From the NCBI RefSeq assembly GCF_024323335.1, contig NC_066579.1:236209475-236273474 (forward strand): a stretch of DNA of 64,000 nucleotides, read 5' to 3'. The notes under the pieces were generated by a model. It saw only the letters and a program-made list of their open reading frames with translations. It was not told where the DNA came from and did not search any database. Of the stretch, positions 55,472 to 64,000 are shown piece after piece. Source of the stretch: Lathyrus oleraceus. Taxonomy: Eukaryota; Streptophyta; Magnoliopsida; Fabales; Fabaceae. Within the stretch, counting starts at the first letter, position 1. Each line of letters begins with the position of its first letter. A program made the position numbers and the translations under genes.

Positions 55472-56970
55472 ATTCAGTGTGCGGACACCATCCCACTTTT
55501 TACTAGCTTCTGGACCTCATACTTCAGAGGGTAGTAATTCTCGATATCATGGCCGGGATTCCTTGGTGAAAGGCACAACGGAGTTCGGGCTTATACCACC
55601 ATGGAAGTGATTCTGGAATTTGTGGCGGATTCCTTGGTTGGAGTAGGTTCTTGAGAACCAAAGACTGGTATAATTCGGCGTAGGTCATAGGAATAGGGTC
55701 AAAAGATACCTTCTTCCTCTCGAAATTCTGCTGTTGTTGATTATTGCTGGTGTTGTTGTTGTAGTATGTTCTTTGTTGTGGTTGTTGTTGACGTTGTTGT
55801 TGAACTGGCATTGATTGACTGTTAGAAAATACCGGAATAACGGATGAAACTTGATGATGATATTGACGTGGTTGCAGACTTCTTTTGACATGAGCCCTCC
55901 TCTTCCTCCCCACTGATACTGCATTAGTTTCGCCTTCCTTCTTTCTAGCGAAACCGCTACCATACTTCTTGCTCGATGATACCTCTTCCTTAGACAAACG
56001 TCCCTCACGGACACCCTCTTCTAATCTCATCCCTATATTTACCATTTTGGTAAAATCACTGGGGGCACTAGCAATCATTCGTTCGTAAGAAAACGAACTC
56101 ATGGTCTTAAGGAAAATCTTGGTCATCTCTTTCTCTTCCAACGGAGGATTGATTTGAGTAGCAAGCTCTCTCCACCTCTAGGCATACTCTTTGAATGTCT
56201 CTTTGTCCTTCTAAGACATCGACCTCAGTTGGTCTCTATCAGGCGCCATGTCCATATTGTACTTGTACTACTTCACAAAAGCCTCGCCCGTATCATTGAA
56301 TGTGCGAACACTTGCACTATCAAATCCCATGTACCAGTCAGACTGTCTTGGAAATAGTGAATCAATAACTGATCATTATCAAATTGCATTAACATTTTCC
56401 TGACATACATGATGATATGGCTAAGTGGACAGGTATTTCCTTATACTTTGCAAAGTCAAGGTCTTTGAACTTCATCGGGATTTTGAAATTCGGCACTAAG
56501 TAGAGTTCAACAACACTCTTACCGAACAAATCTTTTCCCTTCAAGGTCTTCAATTCCTTTCGCATCTCAAGGAACTAGTCTTTCATTTCGTCCATCTTTA
56601 CATAAACATCAGGGCCCTTAGACGGCTTGGAATGGTAAATGGTGTCCTCAACACAAGGCAGAGGGTGAACCACTGGAGGCGGAACAGACATGACCGGGCT
56701 AGATGTCGGCATGGAAGCATAAGTAGGTGCAAATCCTTCAGGTTCAAAGTTCGGTGGCTTTCCCCACGGGAATCCAGCAGACATGGCTGGAGAAAACTGA
56801 GTAGCAGGCACGATTGAGGTAGAAACCTCTGAAATGACAGTCCTTTGAGGAGGAGGAGTTGCAGGTGTTGGAGAAGACTGACTCTGAGCAGTTAAAACAA
56901 ACTCCATCATGGAAGTCAAGCAGGCAATTTCATCCTTCAACTCTCGGTTCTCTTCTTCCAAATGTTCCAT
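55472..56970 (-). pseudogene. Element C gag
   Basis: Start MEHLEEENRELKDEIA at 56970 corresponds to B's gag ATG. It carries an N-terminal coiled coil and proline-rich linker, then a TAG near 56575 where B encodes Gln (DQFLELRKE). Further stops cover the core gag domain before a clean frame from 56141 (MEEKEMTKIFLKTMSSFSYER) through the glutamine/asparagine-rich region to the Cys/His knuckle (CAFHQGIPA), which is frameshifted at about 55530. Clearly homologous and clearly dead. Confidence 0.88.
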
Positions 56971-57249
56971 GATTCTCGGTTGATTGGCGCGAGTGTTGTA
57001 TCAGTGAGTCAGCTTGGCTAAAGCACAGAAGAATAACCGATAAGACATCTGGCAGAAGAAACTTGTTATGCAAATGATGCATGAAATGCAATGTTTGGAT
57101 TGTTTTTATTTTCAAGGAACATACTATTTTATTTGCAAATATATATAATAACAATAATAACAATTTGATTGACCATAAGAATCTCCTTTTATTCATATAA
57201 TTTTGGAAGGATTACACTGAGCACAATTTCAGAAACCAAAACAAAAATA
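56971..57249 (-). other. Element C spacer between gag and ORF1
   Basis: Equivalent to B 26261-26560. A/T-rich, with no gene. The bases just ahead of the gag ATG again encode the conserved YNTRANQPRI-like stretch seen in B, so the open upstream extension of gag is an old feature of the family. Confidence 0.6.
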
Positions 57250-57895
57250 CAAGAGAAAAGGAAACTAGTCATCCTAAGTATCCCCTAACAACAGTGTCAG
57301 ATGATCTGGCTGCAGGCGCGTACTTCCTTCGGATACGCCGGATCTCGGTCTCAAAAGATGTCTTCATTTGAGCCTTCTCAAGGACAAGCTAATCAACAAT
57401 CTTCTTCCAAGCACCGGAAGGATGAGGCATACTAGAGGGAGATGGACCCTCTGGATCTCTCTGTCTCTTCACTGCTCGGTCTTCAAGAAGTTAAATAAGT
57501 GCATCCTTGTCTTTAGACTCAAGTTGCAACTCCTCATGCTTTCTGCTTAAAGCATGGAACCACTCTTCCACATATCCTTCTCTCGCTTCATCTTGGCGAG
57601 TGCGTCTTCCATCTCCTCTACATCTTGGTTAGGGAGAGTTAATGGCTCAGCCACAACCAAAGACATAGGTCTCTCACAAGCATACGACATCTTCAACTCT
57701 AAAGCTCTCTTCTTCTCCTAAGTAGTGTAAGCTTCCAAAGTTACACAGTTGCACAGACCAAGCTCGGATCTTCCTTTCCTATGCACATTATGTCAAGCAT
57801 GTACCATCTTCTACTTCAAATGTTGGGGAACTTTACCCTCTTGATAGAAACTACCTTCTAACTGAGTGTTATTAGGTTTGTCTCTCAAGGGGAAC
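57250..57895 (-). pseudogene. Element C ORF1, carboxy part
   Basis: Minus-strand reading continues ORF1 after the G insertion with FPLRDKPNNTQLEGSFYQEGKVPQHLK, matching B's GFPLKDKPHNILLEGVFFQEGKDPQGLK. The charged, coiled-coil C-terminus follows with several stops and frameshifts. About 30 codons of ORF1 between this part and the amino part are missing at the G junction. Confidence 0.82.
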
Positions 57896-58961
57896 TGATA
57901 AGTGCATATTTATGCAGAATTCTCCTACTTTTTACTTAGGCATTTCTTTATTTTATTTTGTTTATCTTTATATTTAATTATGTTTTCATATTTTATTTTA
58001 TTTTTAGTTTAATTTAATTTTCGCACTTATTTTTCAGCTTTAGCAGTCTGCGCAGAAACGATCATAACTGGAGTTCCGCGAATCCGTTTGAGGCGTTCTA
58101 AAAATCACCGGAAAGCTAAGAGAGAGAGCTACGACTTTCATGTTGGAGTCGAAGTCAGATTCGGAGCTCAAAATTCCAGAATTTCGTTTCAAGTTACAGC
58201 ATTAGAATTTTATTTTAGTGTTGGGTCATGTTGTGGGCCTGGGTTATATTTTCGACCCAGTTGGGTTGTAAACCAAATTCCTTATTTTCCATATACCTAG
58301 TAGCCGTACACCATTGGAAGGGGGAACTGGGAAAATCACGGTTCATGTACGAATTTGAGAGCTTGCAAAGAATGACTATGGTGAACTAATTTCCCAAGAA
58401 TCAATTCACTCTAATCGGATGCCACTTTGAGGTTCTTTTATAAGTTTCCATTAATCTGTTCCTTTGAATTATATCTATAATCACAATTACTTGCTTAATT
58501 TAATTGTTTTTACATGATAGAATTCTTTAATTTGATTGTTGTCTGCTTTTGAATCAATTTCGTGATTAGTGTAGCTTTTGCATTATCGCGTTCGATCATA
58601 TTGCGTTTGCTTTATCCGTAATAGTTTTAATCCGTTTGCTTTACTCGGAATTCAGGGACAGACTTCGTATAATTGTTATTGCGCTTGTCAGTAGCTTTTG
58701 TAATCGAATAGGATCAGACTCGTTTAGGGAATTGGAATTTTATAGGGATCAATGATAAGTCGGAAGATGATATAGTGGGTAGATTCGTTTCAGCTTATTC
58801 AAATAATCACTTTTCATAATCACTTATTTTCTGCATTTTTGTAATTGAACACCAAATCAACCCCCCCATTCGATTACGTTTAATTATTACAAACAAGAAT
58901 CCTTGAGACGATATCCGAGTTTAATTGTCGCTGTATTACGTTTTTACAAAAACCACTCGTT

Positions 58962-58989
58962 TTTGATCCGCGAGCGACCGCGGATCAAA
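58962..58989 (+). other. 11-bp perfect hairpin across the G LTR/PBS junction
   Basis: TTTGATCCGCG (58962-58972) pairs with CGCGGATCAAA (58979-58989) around AGCGAC. The 3' arm contains the LTR end (CA at 58986-58987), and the PBS starts two bases after the stem. Confidence 0.85.
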
Positions 58990-58990
58990 T

Positions 58991-59008
58991 TGGCGCCGTT
59001 GCCGGGGA
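58991..59008 (+). promoter_or_regulatory. Element G primer binding site (tRNA-Asp type)
   Basis: TGGCGCCGTTGCCGGGGA, 18 bases complementary to the 3' end of plant tRNA-Asp, located three bases after the LTR end. It is the most diagnostic part of this fragment. Confidence 0.88.
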
Positions 59009-59204
59009 TTCTTGTTTCTTTTAATCGTTTTTAGAGTCATAGGTTTAGTGTCTAAGCGTATAGGTCCTAGTTTCCTCACAGTTTCGTCCAACTTACGTAT
59101 TGGTCTTCTTTTTGCGGTTTAGGGAAAAAAATCTGTTTTTAAACAAATTGTCTCAGATTATTTTGATTTTTTGTCGATTCATTAGGAAAAAGTCAGTAAT
59201 CAAA

Positions 59205-60008
59205 AGCCTCTATCAATAATATCCAAGCTACTCAATAAAGAATCATAGAAAACAATATCATCATTAGTGAGGGACATAAGTCTCTGAGACCATCGTAGAC
59301 ATTGTTTGTTTTCCATAAAATCAAGCGTCTGAGGAAAGTGCGAAATAAACCAATTGTACAGAAGAGGAACACAACACACAATAGTCCCACCACCTTTAGA
59401 ATTCCTCAAATGCAAACAGAAGTACACATCACCCAATGAAGTAGATACAAGATTCCTAATCAAGAAGATTGTAATGGTGTTAACATCAACAAAATCGAAA
59501 TGTTAGGGAACAAAACTAAACTATAGATGAGCAACACAAAGATAGCTTCAAAAGCATCAACACTACCGGCTTGAGCAAAGGCAGTAAGTTTCCCAATAAG
59601 GAACTCAAAAGTCAACCCCAATATTCCTCCTTTCTTCACCCAATGATCCTCAATCTCAGACTTCTCCAGATGAAGAGCTTCAACTATAATATGAGATCTG
59701 GGAATCTCCTCTAATCCACTAAAAGGCACCTTGTCAGAGACGGGTATTCCCAAGAGATGGGCATACTCCTCTAACATAGGCATAAGCTGATAATCGGGAA
59801 AAGTGAAGCAACGGTAGAGAGGATCATAAAATTGAACCAACACACTCAAGAGTCCTTCAACTACATCAGCAGATAACACAGATAGAAGCTTCCCATGGCG
59901 TTGCTTGAAATCTAAGGGATCAAATACAAAAGATGATAGCTTCATTAGGTCTTTGAAATTGGGACATCTGAAACTGTACTTCTTAGTATTCCTTCGTTCA
60001 TAATCCAT
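59205..60008 (-). pseudogene. Element C ORF1, amino part
   Basis: Starts at ATG 60008 (MDYERRNTKKYSFRCPN). Blocks FYDPLYRCFTFPDYQLMPMLEEYAHLLGIPV, FSGLEEIP, LLIYSLVLFPN and RWSQRLMSLTNDDIVFYD match B's ORF1. One frameshift near 59462 splits it into two frames. It ends at SLDIID, where element G was inserted. Conservation with B across a deep split shows that ORF1 was under protein-level selection in the family. Confidence 0.88.
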
Positions 60009-60860
60009 GGTCTGAAAATATTTGCAAATAAAACCTTGGTTGCTTGAAGTTACTTTTCATGTGATGAATGTTATGATGCTCATGAATGCATGAATGCAAC
60101 AATCACAAGTAGGGGATCACACAGAAGGCAAACAAACAAAGGTCAAGGGATGAATCAAGTCATTGTCAATATCAATCATCCATTTTGGTGGATTATGTAT
60201 TTTACCTTATCAACTCCCTAGTTCCATTGATATTGACAAGACTTGATTGGATCAAATCAAAATCAAGGGTTTGTTGTGAGTCACGAGCATGGAGTCGGGT
60301 TAAGAACCATCCCAAAGGAGTGTACTAAGGATAAAACTTGTAGATCATGTTATAAAAAGTTCCCAGAGTCTTAATTCCATCTATCGGATATAACAGGTTA
60401 GGATGATTGACTCATCAACCCTTAATATTCTATAGAGAAACTCGTCTGAGTGTAGTATCGCGTAACAACTGTTATCAAGTCTACACTTGAACAGTCTCCA
60501 CACTACGTCCTAAATAGGCCAAGTTGGGTTAAATGTTCTACGGTCCTTAGCTTCTCGGACCCCAAATCAGAGAAAGTAATGCCTAACCACAAATAACTTG
60601 TGTGACATTCATAACTCCAAGAGGGTCTCCACTGAGTAGATGAGTCTCAAGCTAACTTGTTAAGGACTACTCCACACAAGTCAAACATGACTATACCATC
60701 CTCCTATCTTAATTTCACTCAAGTTCGGGTTAGAACTTACCTCACCATTCAGAGATCACCAAGGACAAAAAACAGATTATATCATACAAGCAAATTTACA
60801 AACATCAGATATACAATTATTTACACGCAAAAAAGTAGGCTAAACCCACTGAGGACTACT
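60009..60860 (-). other. Element C leader with single stem-loop
   Basis: Untranslated region between C's PBS and ORF1. It aligns in patches with B 23802-24811. The stem-loop homologous to B's duplicated unit is at 60165-60237, with TCAATATCAAT and ATTGATATTGA (minus-strand reading) plus an extra G-C pair, 12 bp in all. Only one copy is present here, so the tandem duplication in B is derived. Confidence 0.75.
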
Positions 60861-60877
60861 CCCCAGCAGAGTCGCCA
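60861..60877 (-). promoter_or_regulatory. Element C primer binding site
   Basis: TGGCGACTCTGCTGGGG on the minus strand, nine bases from the LTR end. It retains the C residues that are T in B, and is the tRNA-Arg-type Ogre PBS. Confidence 0.85.
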
Positions 60878-60886
60878 TTAAATTTT

Positions 60887-63600
60887 TGTAGCGGTAAATT
60901 CATGACCATTAAGCTATGGATAAACTTAACGTCAATAAAAACTACAGTCACCATCGCGCTTTTATTGTTTCCAAAGGAAAAGGGAAAAGTACGAACAAAA
61001 TCCAAGGATAAGAAGTTTTTAAATAAAAACTCATAAAATGCTAGAGATTACAGGTAAAGGGGTTGGTTACACAGAGGGAAGGTGTTAGCACCCAAAGTGT
61101 CATAGGTACTCCTAGGGAGCCCTTTTTTATGTGTTTATGTGTTTTTGATAAAAAAAGATGTTTGCAATAAATAGAGTGTGGGGATGAGAAAAAAATTCAT
61201 TAATTACATTTTTGTGTTTGACAAGACCTTCGGACTTGTGCCTACGTACCAACATAAAAATGAGGGATCAAAACCTCGTAGTTTGTGGTAACAATTTCAA
61301 AAATGAGTGGATTGATTTTAATAAAAATTTAAATTTAAAAGAGGCACAAAGGGCCTAAAAGAGTTTGAGTGAGTGTCAGTTTTTTTTTTTTTTAATTTTA
61401 AGTCTAATATGGTTAGATTCATTTACAAGTTTGATTAAGAAAAAGAGTTTGAAAAATGCAATGGCATAAGGCCAAAGTTTCTAATTTGCAATAAGGTCTA
61501 AGTTTGAAATCACAAGCAAAGAAGGTTTTGAAAGGGGGGAGAGATTTGAAATTTAATAAGTGGGAGTAGATGAAGAGACTAATCCTAAGCAAAAATTTAA
61601 AAGTTAAGAGTTGAAAAGATCTGACCAATGGGATGCAATCCAATAGACAATAATTTCATATAGAAACTCCCTTTTCCTTTGGTCTTCAAATCAAGCAATA
61701 TCAATATGCAAGCAAGATGAAGAGCAAGGCATCAAATAAAGATAGCCACATCCAAACTAGCAACTTCATAATCTTCTTCATAATTTTCCCCATGTATCAG
61801 ATGACATACTCCTTGAATGGATCAGAATAAGGCATTAGACATAGGTTCAAAGTGACATTTGTATCAAGACCATGTTGCAGATGAACTCAAGTGGATCCCA
61901 ATACTTGCATCAGATGAAAGCTCACTTAACAATGACTTGGTTTCAGAGATGTTCGCATTAGCCAAGTCCTTTTGTATAGGGAATACTGCCTAATTCTAAG
62001 TCCAAAGCTCATATCAAATCCAACACTCCACACAAACATTTTTTAGGGGTTTTTGTTGTTTATTAAGTATTTTAAGGTCTTAATACAAACAAATATACAC
62101 AATCACAATATGTATGGCTCCAGTGAGCAAAGAGAAAATGGCATTAAAATAAACAAGTTAAATGATATGTATAATGACAAATAATAAATAACTTAAATTT
62201 AAAGTGCATAAAGTGAATGGCTTGAAATTAAAAAGTTAGTCAAATGTTAGTTGATTAGAAGTTAGTGAAGTTTTGCTTTTCAATTGTTTAAGTCATTCTT
62301 TGGAGAACACTCAAACCTCTTATTCGCAAGCATGGATCCTTGAACCAAGACATCTTCCAAAGGAAGGAAAAAAGGCCAAGTTTCCACACAATACCATGAA
62401 AGGGGGGAGACTTACAATCTCACTTACTAGAATGCTATGCCTTTTGTGTCAAAGTTTAGCGCTATGTTAAACAATCATAATTGGACTTATGTATAAGTCA
62501 CAACTATCTGAGGTCGGGAAATAAAATTTTGGTGTTAATGCATGTTAAAGATATGGTATAATGAACCATACTCCTAAAACATACCACACACAAAAAGAAG
62601 ATGAACAAAGGGTGGACCTAATCTCATCCATACTTGTATTGGTTCATGAACAAATTAGCCTTAGGATATTGAGATGTCATTGGCCAATGGGTGGAATGGG
62701 ATAGAAAGGGATTGAAGATGAAGAGGGAGGAGGGGAGATGAGACAAACACAAATTGGTCATGGAAGGAGTTTTATCAAATTAAAATCATTCATTCATTTT
62801 GGGAGATGAAATGTACATTTCATCAATCCCCTAAATCCAATGATTTTAATCCGACAAAATTCAAATCAACCTTGACCAAGGCCCAAACACATAGTCAAAC
62901 TTCATAAGGCAATAAAAATGGCTCAACATAATTTATTCACAATTAAACAAATTAAAAATTAATTTAAAATGCATTAAATTAAATTGTGTTTTATCAAAAA
63001 CCTAAAACCTCTTCAAAACACCAAATAAATGTCCAAGAGATTTATCATAGGTTAAACAAGGTCAAAGGACCTTGGAGAAAAAATTTCACTATTTTTGAAA
63101 AGTCATAAGTATTTTTAAACAATTAAAAATATGCACAAAAACAATTAAATCATGAAAAATATCAATATTGATCCAACAAATAATTTTAATTCAGAAAATA
63201 AAAGAGGAAAATATTTGAATTTTTTTGGTGAAAGTCCCATATTTTTTGGATCAATAATGAAATTAATATGAATTAATGAAAATAAAGCAATAAAAATGAA
63301 AATTCAAAAATTCAAAAATACATGGACCATCTGATCTCCCTCATTAATTGAGGTGGCAGATCAGATGATCCAAAGCGCGCGTTCTATGTGTTCCTTAGTC
63401 AAATGAGATGCACGCGTGGTAATCACTTTGGATGGTTAAGATTAGAACGTGTGACTTAGATCAAGGGGTTCTAGACAAGCCAACACACCACCAGAGCCTA
63501 AGATCCGATCATCTTCTCCAGTGAGGACCACCAGACTGGTCCAAGTTCAACTCAAAGTAAAATGGAAAATGAGTACACTATTTTGAAGGAAAAATGCTCA
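60887..63600 (-). repeat. Element C 5' LTR, diverged and truncated
   Basis: In plus coordinates it opens with TGTAGCGG, the complement of the ACCGCTACA Ogre terminus. Blocks complementary to B's LTR follow: TAGCACCC...TAGGTACTCCTAGGGAGCCC (61085-61120) and TGCCTACGTACC...GGGATCAAAACC (61240-61275). Beyond about 61.5 kb similarity to A and B is weak, the sequence is very A/T-rich, and no TGTAAGACC start is found before copia gag appears at about 63.64 kb. The outer end is therefore lost or lies beyond F. The right boundary is approximate. Confidence 0.7.
63325..63370. other. Strong hairpin in C LTR region
   Basis: CATCTGATCT (63328-63337) and AGATCAGATG (63358-63367) form a 10-bp stem. One mismatch further out, GGA/TCC extends it, and an inner CCTCA/TGAGG stem closes a TTAAT loop. 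The site corresponds roughly to the part of A's and B's LTRs that carries other hairpins, ahead of a CGCGCG-rich patch. Confidence 0.6.
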
Positions 63601-63636
63601 GGAGCTCGAATCTGGCCTCAATTTTATCTAATTCCA

Positions 63637-64000
63637 AGTATATGAAAAGATTCAGGGAATTGAATTTTGAAGTGGCTAAAGATGCTTGGAACATCCTTAA
63701 GACCACTCATGAAGGCACATCTAGAGTAAAGATGTCTAGACTATAGCTGCTCACCTCTAAGTTTGAAAATTTGTGGATGAAAGAAGATGAGAATATCCAT
63801 GAATTTCATATGAGTATCCTTGAATTAGTTAATGCCTCAAGAGCTCTGGGAGAAAAGATGTCAGATGAAAAATTGGTAAGAAAAATACTCAGGTCACTAC
63901 CTAAGAGATTTGCTATGAAAGTGACTGCCATAGAAGAATCTCAAGACATCTCCAACATGACAGTTGATGGGCTGGTTGGTTCTCTCCAAACCTTTGAGAT
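63637..64000 (+). pseudogene. Element F: Ty1/copia gag fragment at window edge
   Basis: A plus-strand frame encoding ELNFEVAKDAWNILKTTHEGTSRVKMSRL, then TAG at 63744-63746, then FENLWMKEDENIHEFHM, EKLVRKILRSLPKRFAMKVTAIEE and DGLVGSLQTFE. This is the UBN2-type gag domain of copia elements, a different subfamily from E. No LTR, PBS or start codon is visible upstream, where Ogre-like LTR sequence precedes it. It runs off the right edge. One nonsense codon in about 120. Confidence 0.85.

Larger units (their letters stand above)
57896..59195 (+). mobile_element. Element G: Athila/Cyclops-like 5' LTR with PBS, truncated
   Basis: An LTR-like segment (57896-58987, 1,092 bp) runs from TGATAAGTGC to GCGGATCA. 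It is followed by PBS TGGCGCCGTTGCCGGGGA (58991-59008), the complement of plant tRNA-Asp used by Athila-type Ty3/gypsy elements. About 190 bp of leader follow, then element C resumes (by 59205). No gag, second LTR or target duplication is visible, and ~90 bp of C are lost, so a deletion followed insertion. The right edge is approximate. The lineage rests on the PBS and LTR ends. Confidence 0.82.

Noticed and set aside
61380..61394. Poly(T) run as a Pol III terminator or SINE/LINE tail
   Set aside because: Isolated homopolymer in an A/T-rich decayed LTR; no element boundaries or target duplication around it.

Overview
The window looks like intergenic repeat DNA from a large plant genome. I see no host protein gene, rRNA or complete tRNA. 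Almost every base belongs to an LTR retrotransposon. The dominant family has LTRs of about 5 kb, an extra ORF upstream of gag, a PBS of the type TGGCGACTCTGCTGG, an intron between protease and reverse transcriptase, a second archaeal-type RNase H and a repeat-rich 3' UTR. These are the hallmarks of Ogre (Ty3/gypsy, Tat clade), which is most abundant in the legume tribe Fabeae (pea, vetch, Lathyrus, lentil). The organism is therefore probably a Fabeae legume, most likely pea or a close relative. This is inference from the repeat content.

Layout. The oldest layer is element C, an Ogre relative on the minus strand. Its LTR (from 60887 rightwards), PBS (60861-60877), leader, ORF1, gag-pro, intron, RT and RNase H run right to left from about 63.6 kb to 51.4 kb, and an 80-bp piece survives at 19002-19081. 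Two plus-strand Ogre copies landed in C's second RNase H domain about 80 bp apart. Element A is present only from the end of its protease (1-229) through a heavily deleted pol, a 5-kb 3' UTR and its 3' LTR (6179-19001). Element B is complete end to end (19082-51427). Three further insertions sit on top. D, a Tekay-type chromovirus with tRNA-iMet PBS, occupies B's RT gene in antisense (30890-38461). E, a Ty1/copia SIRE/Maximus-like element, sits in A's 3' LTR in antisense (9618-16894). G, a truncated Athila/Cyclops-like LTR with PBS, lies in C's ORF1 (57896 to about 59195). The right edge holds a decayed copia gag (F, about 63637-64000).

How the parts work together. In B, ORF1 (482 codons, unknown function) is intact, and gag-pro has a single in-frame TAG. 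A 271-bp intron with GT/AG ends joins pro to the RT-RNase H-aRNase H-integrase exon in frame. That exon carries two TGA codons and is split by D. The 5' LTR of B has lost about 926 bp that include the TATA-like promoter region retained in the 3' LTR. No element in the window looks autonomous. D has gag fused in frame to RT with the zinc knuckle and protease missing. E keeps an open gag but has lost most of pol. A lost nearly all of pol.

Most interesting signals: (1) a stem-loop in the untranslated leader between PBS and ORF1, duplicated in B, with a covarying base pair in C and a GNRA-type inner hairpin; (2) the same TGA codon near the end of integrase in both A and B; (3) arrays of perfect palindromes in the LTRs of the unrelated elements D and E; (4) a Pol III B-box/tRNA T-arm sequence in the Ogre LTR; (5) an 11-bp perfect hairpin across the LTR/PBS junction of G.
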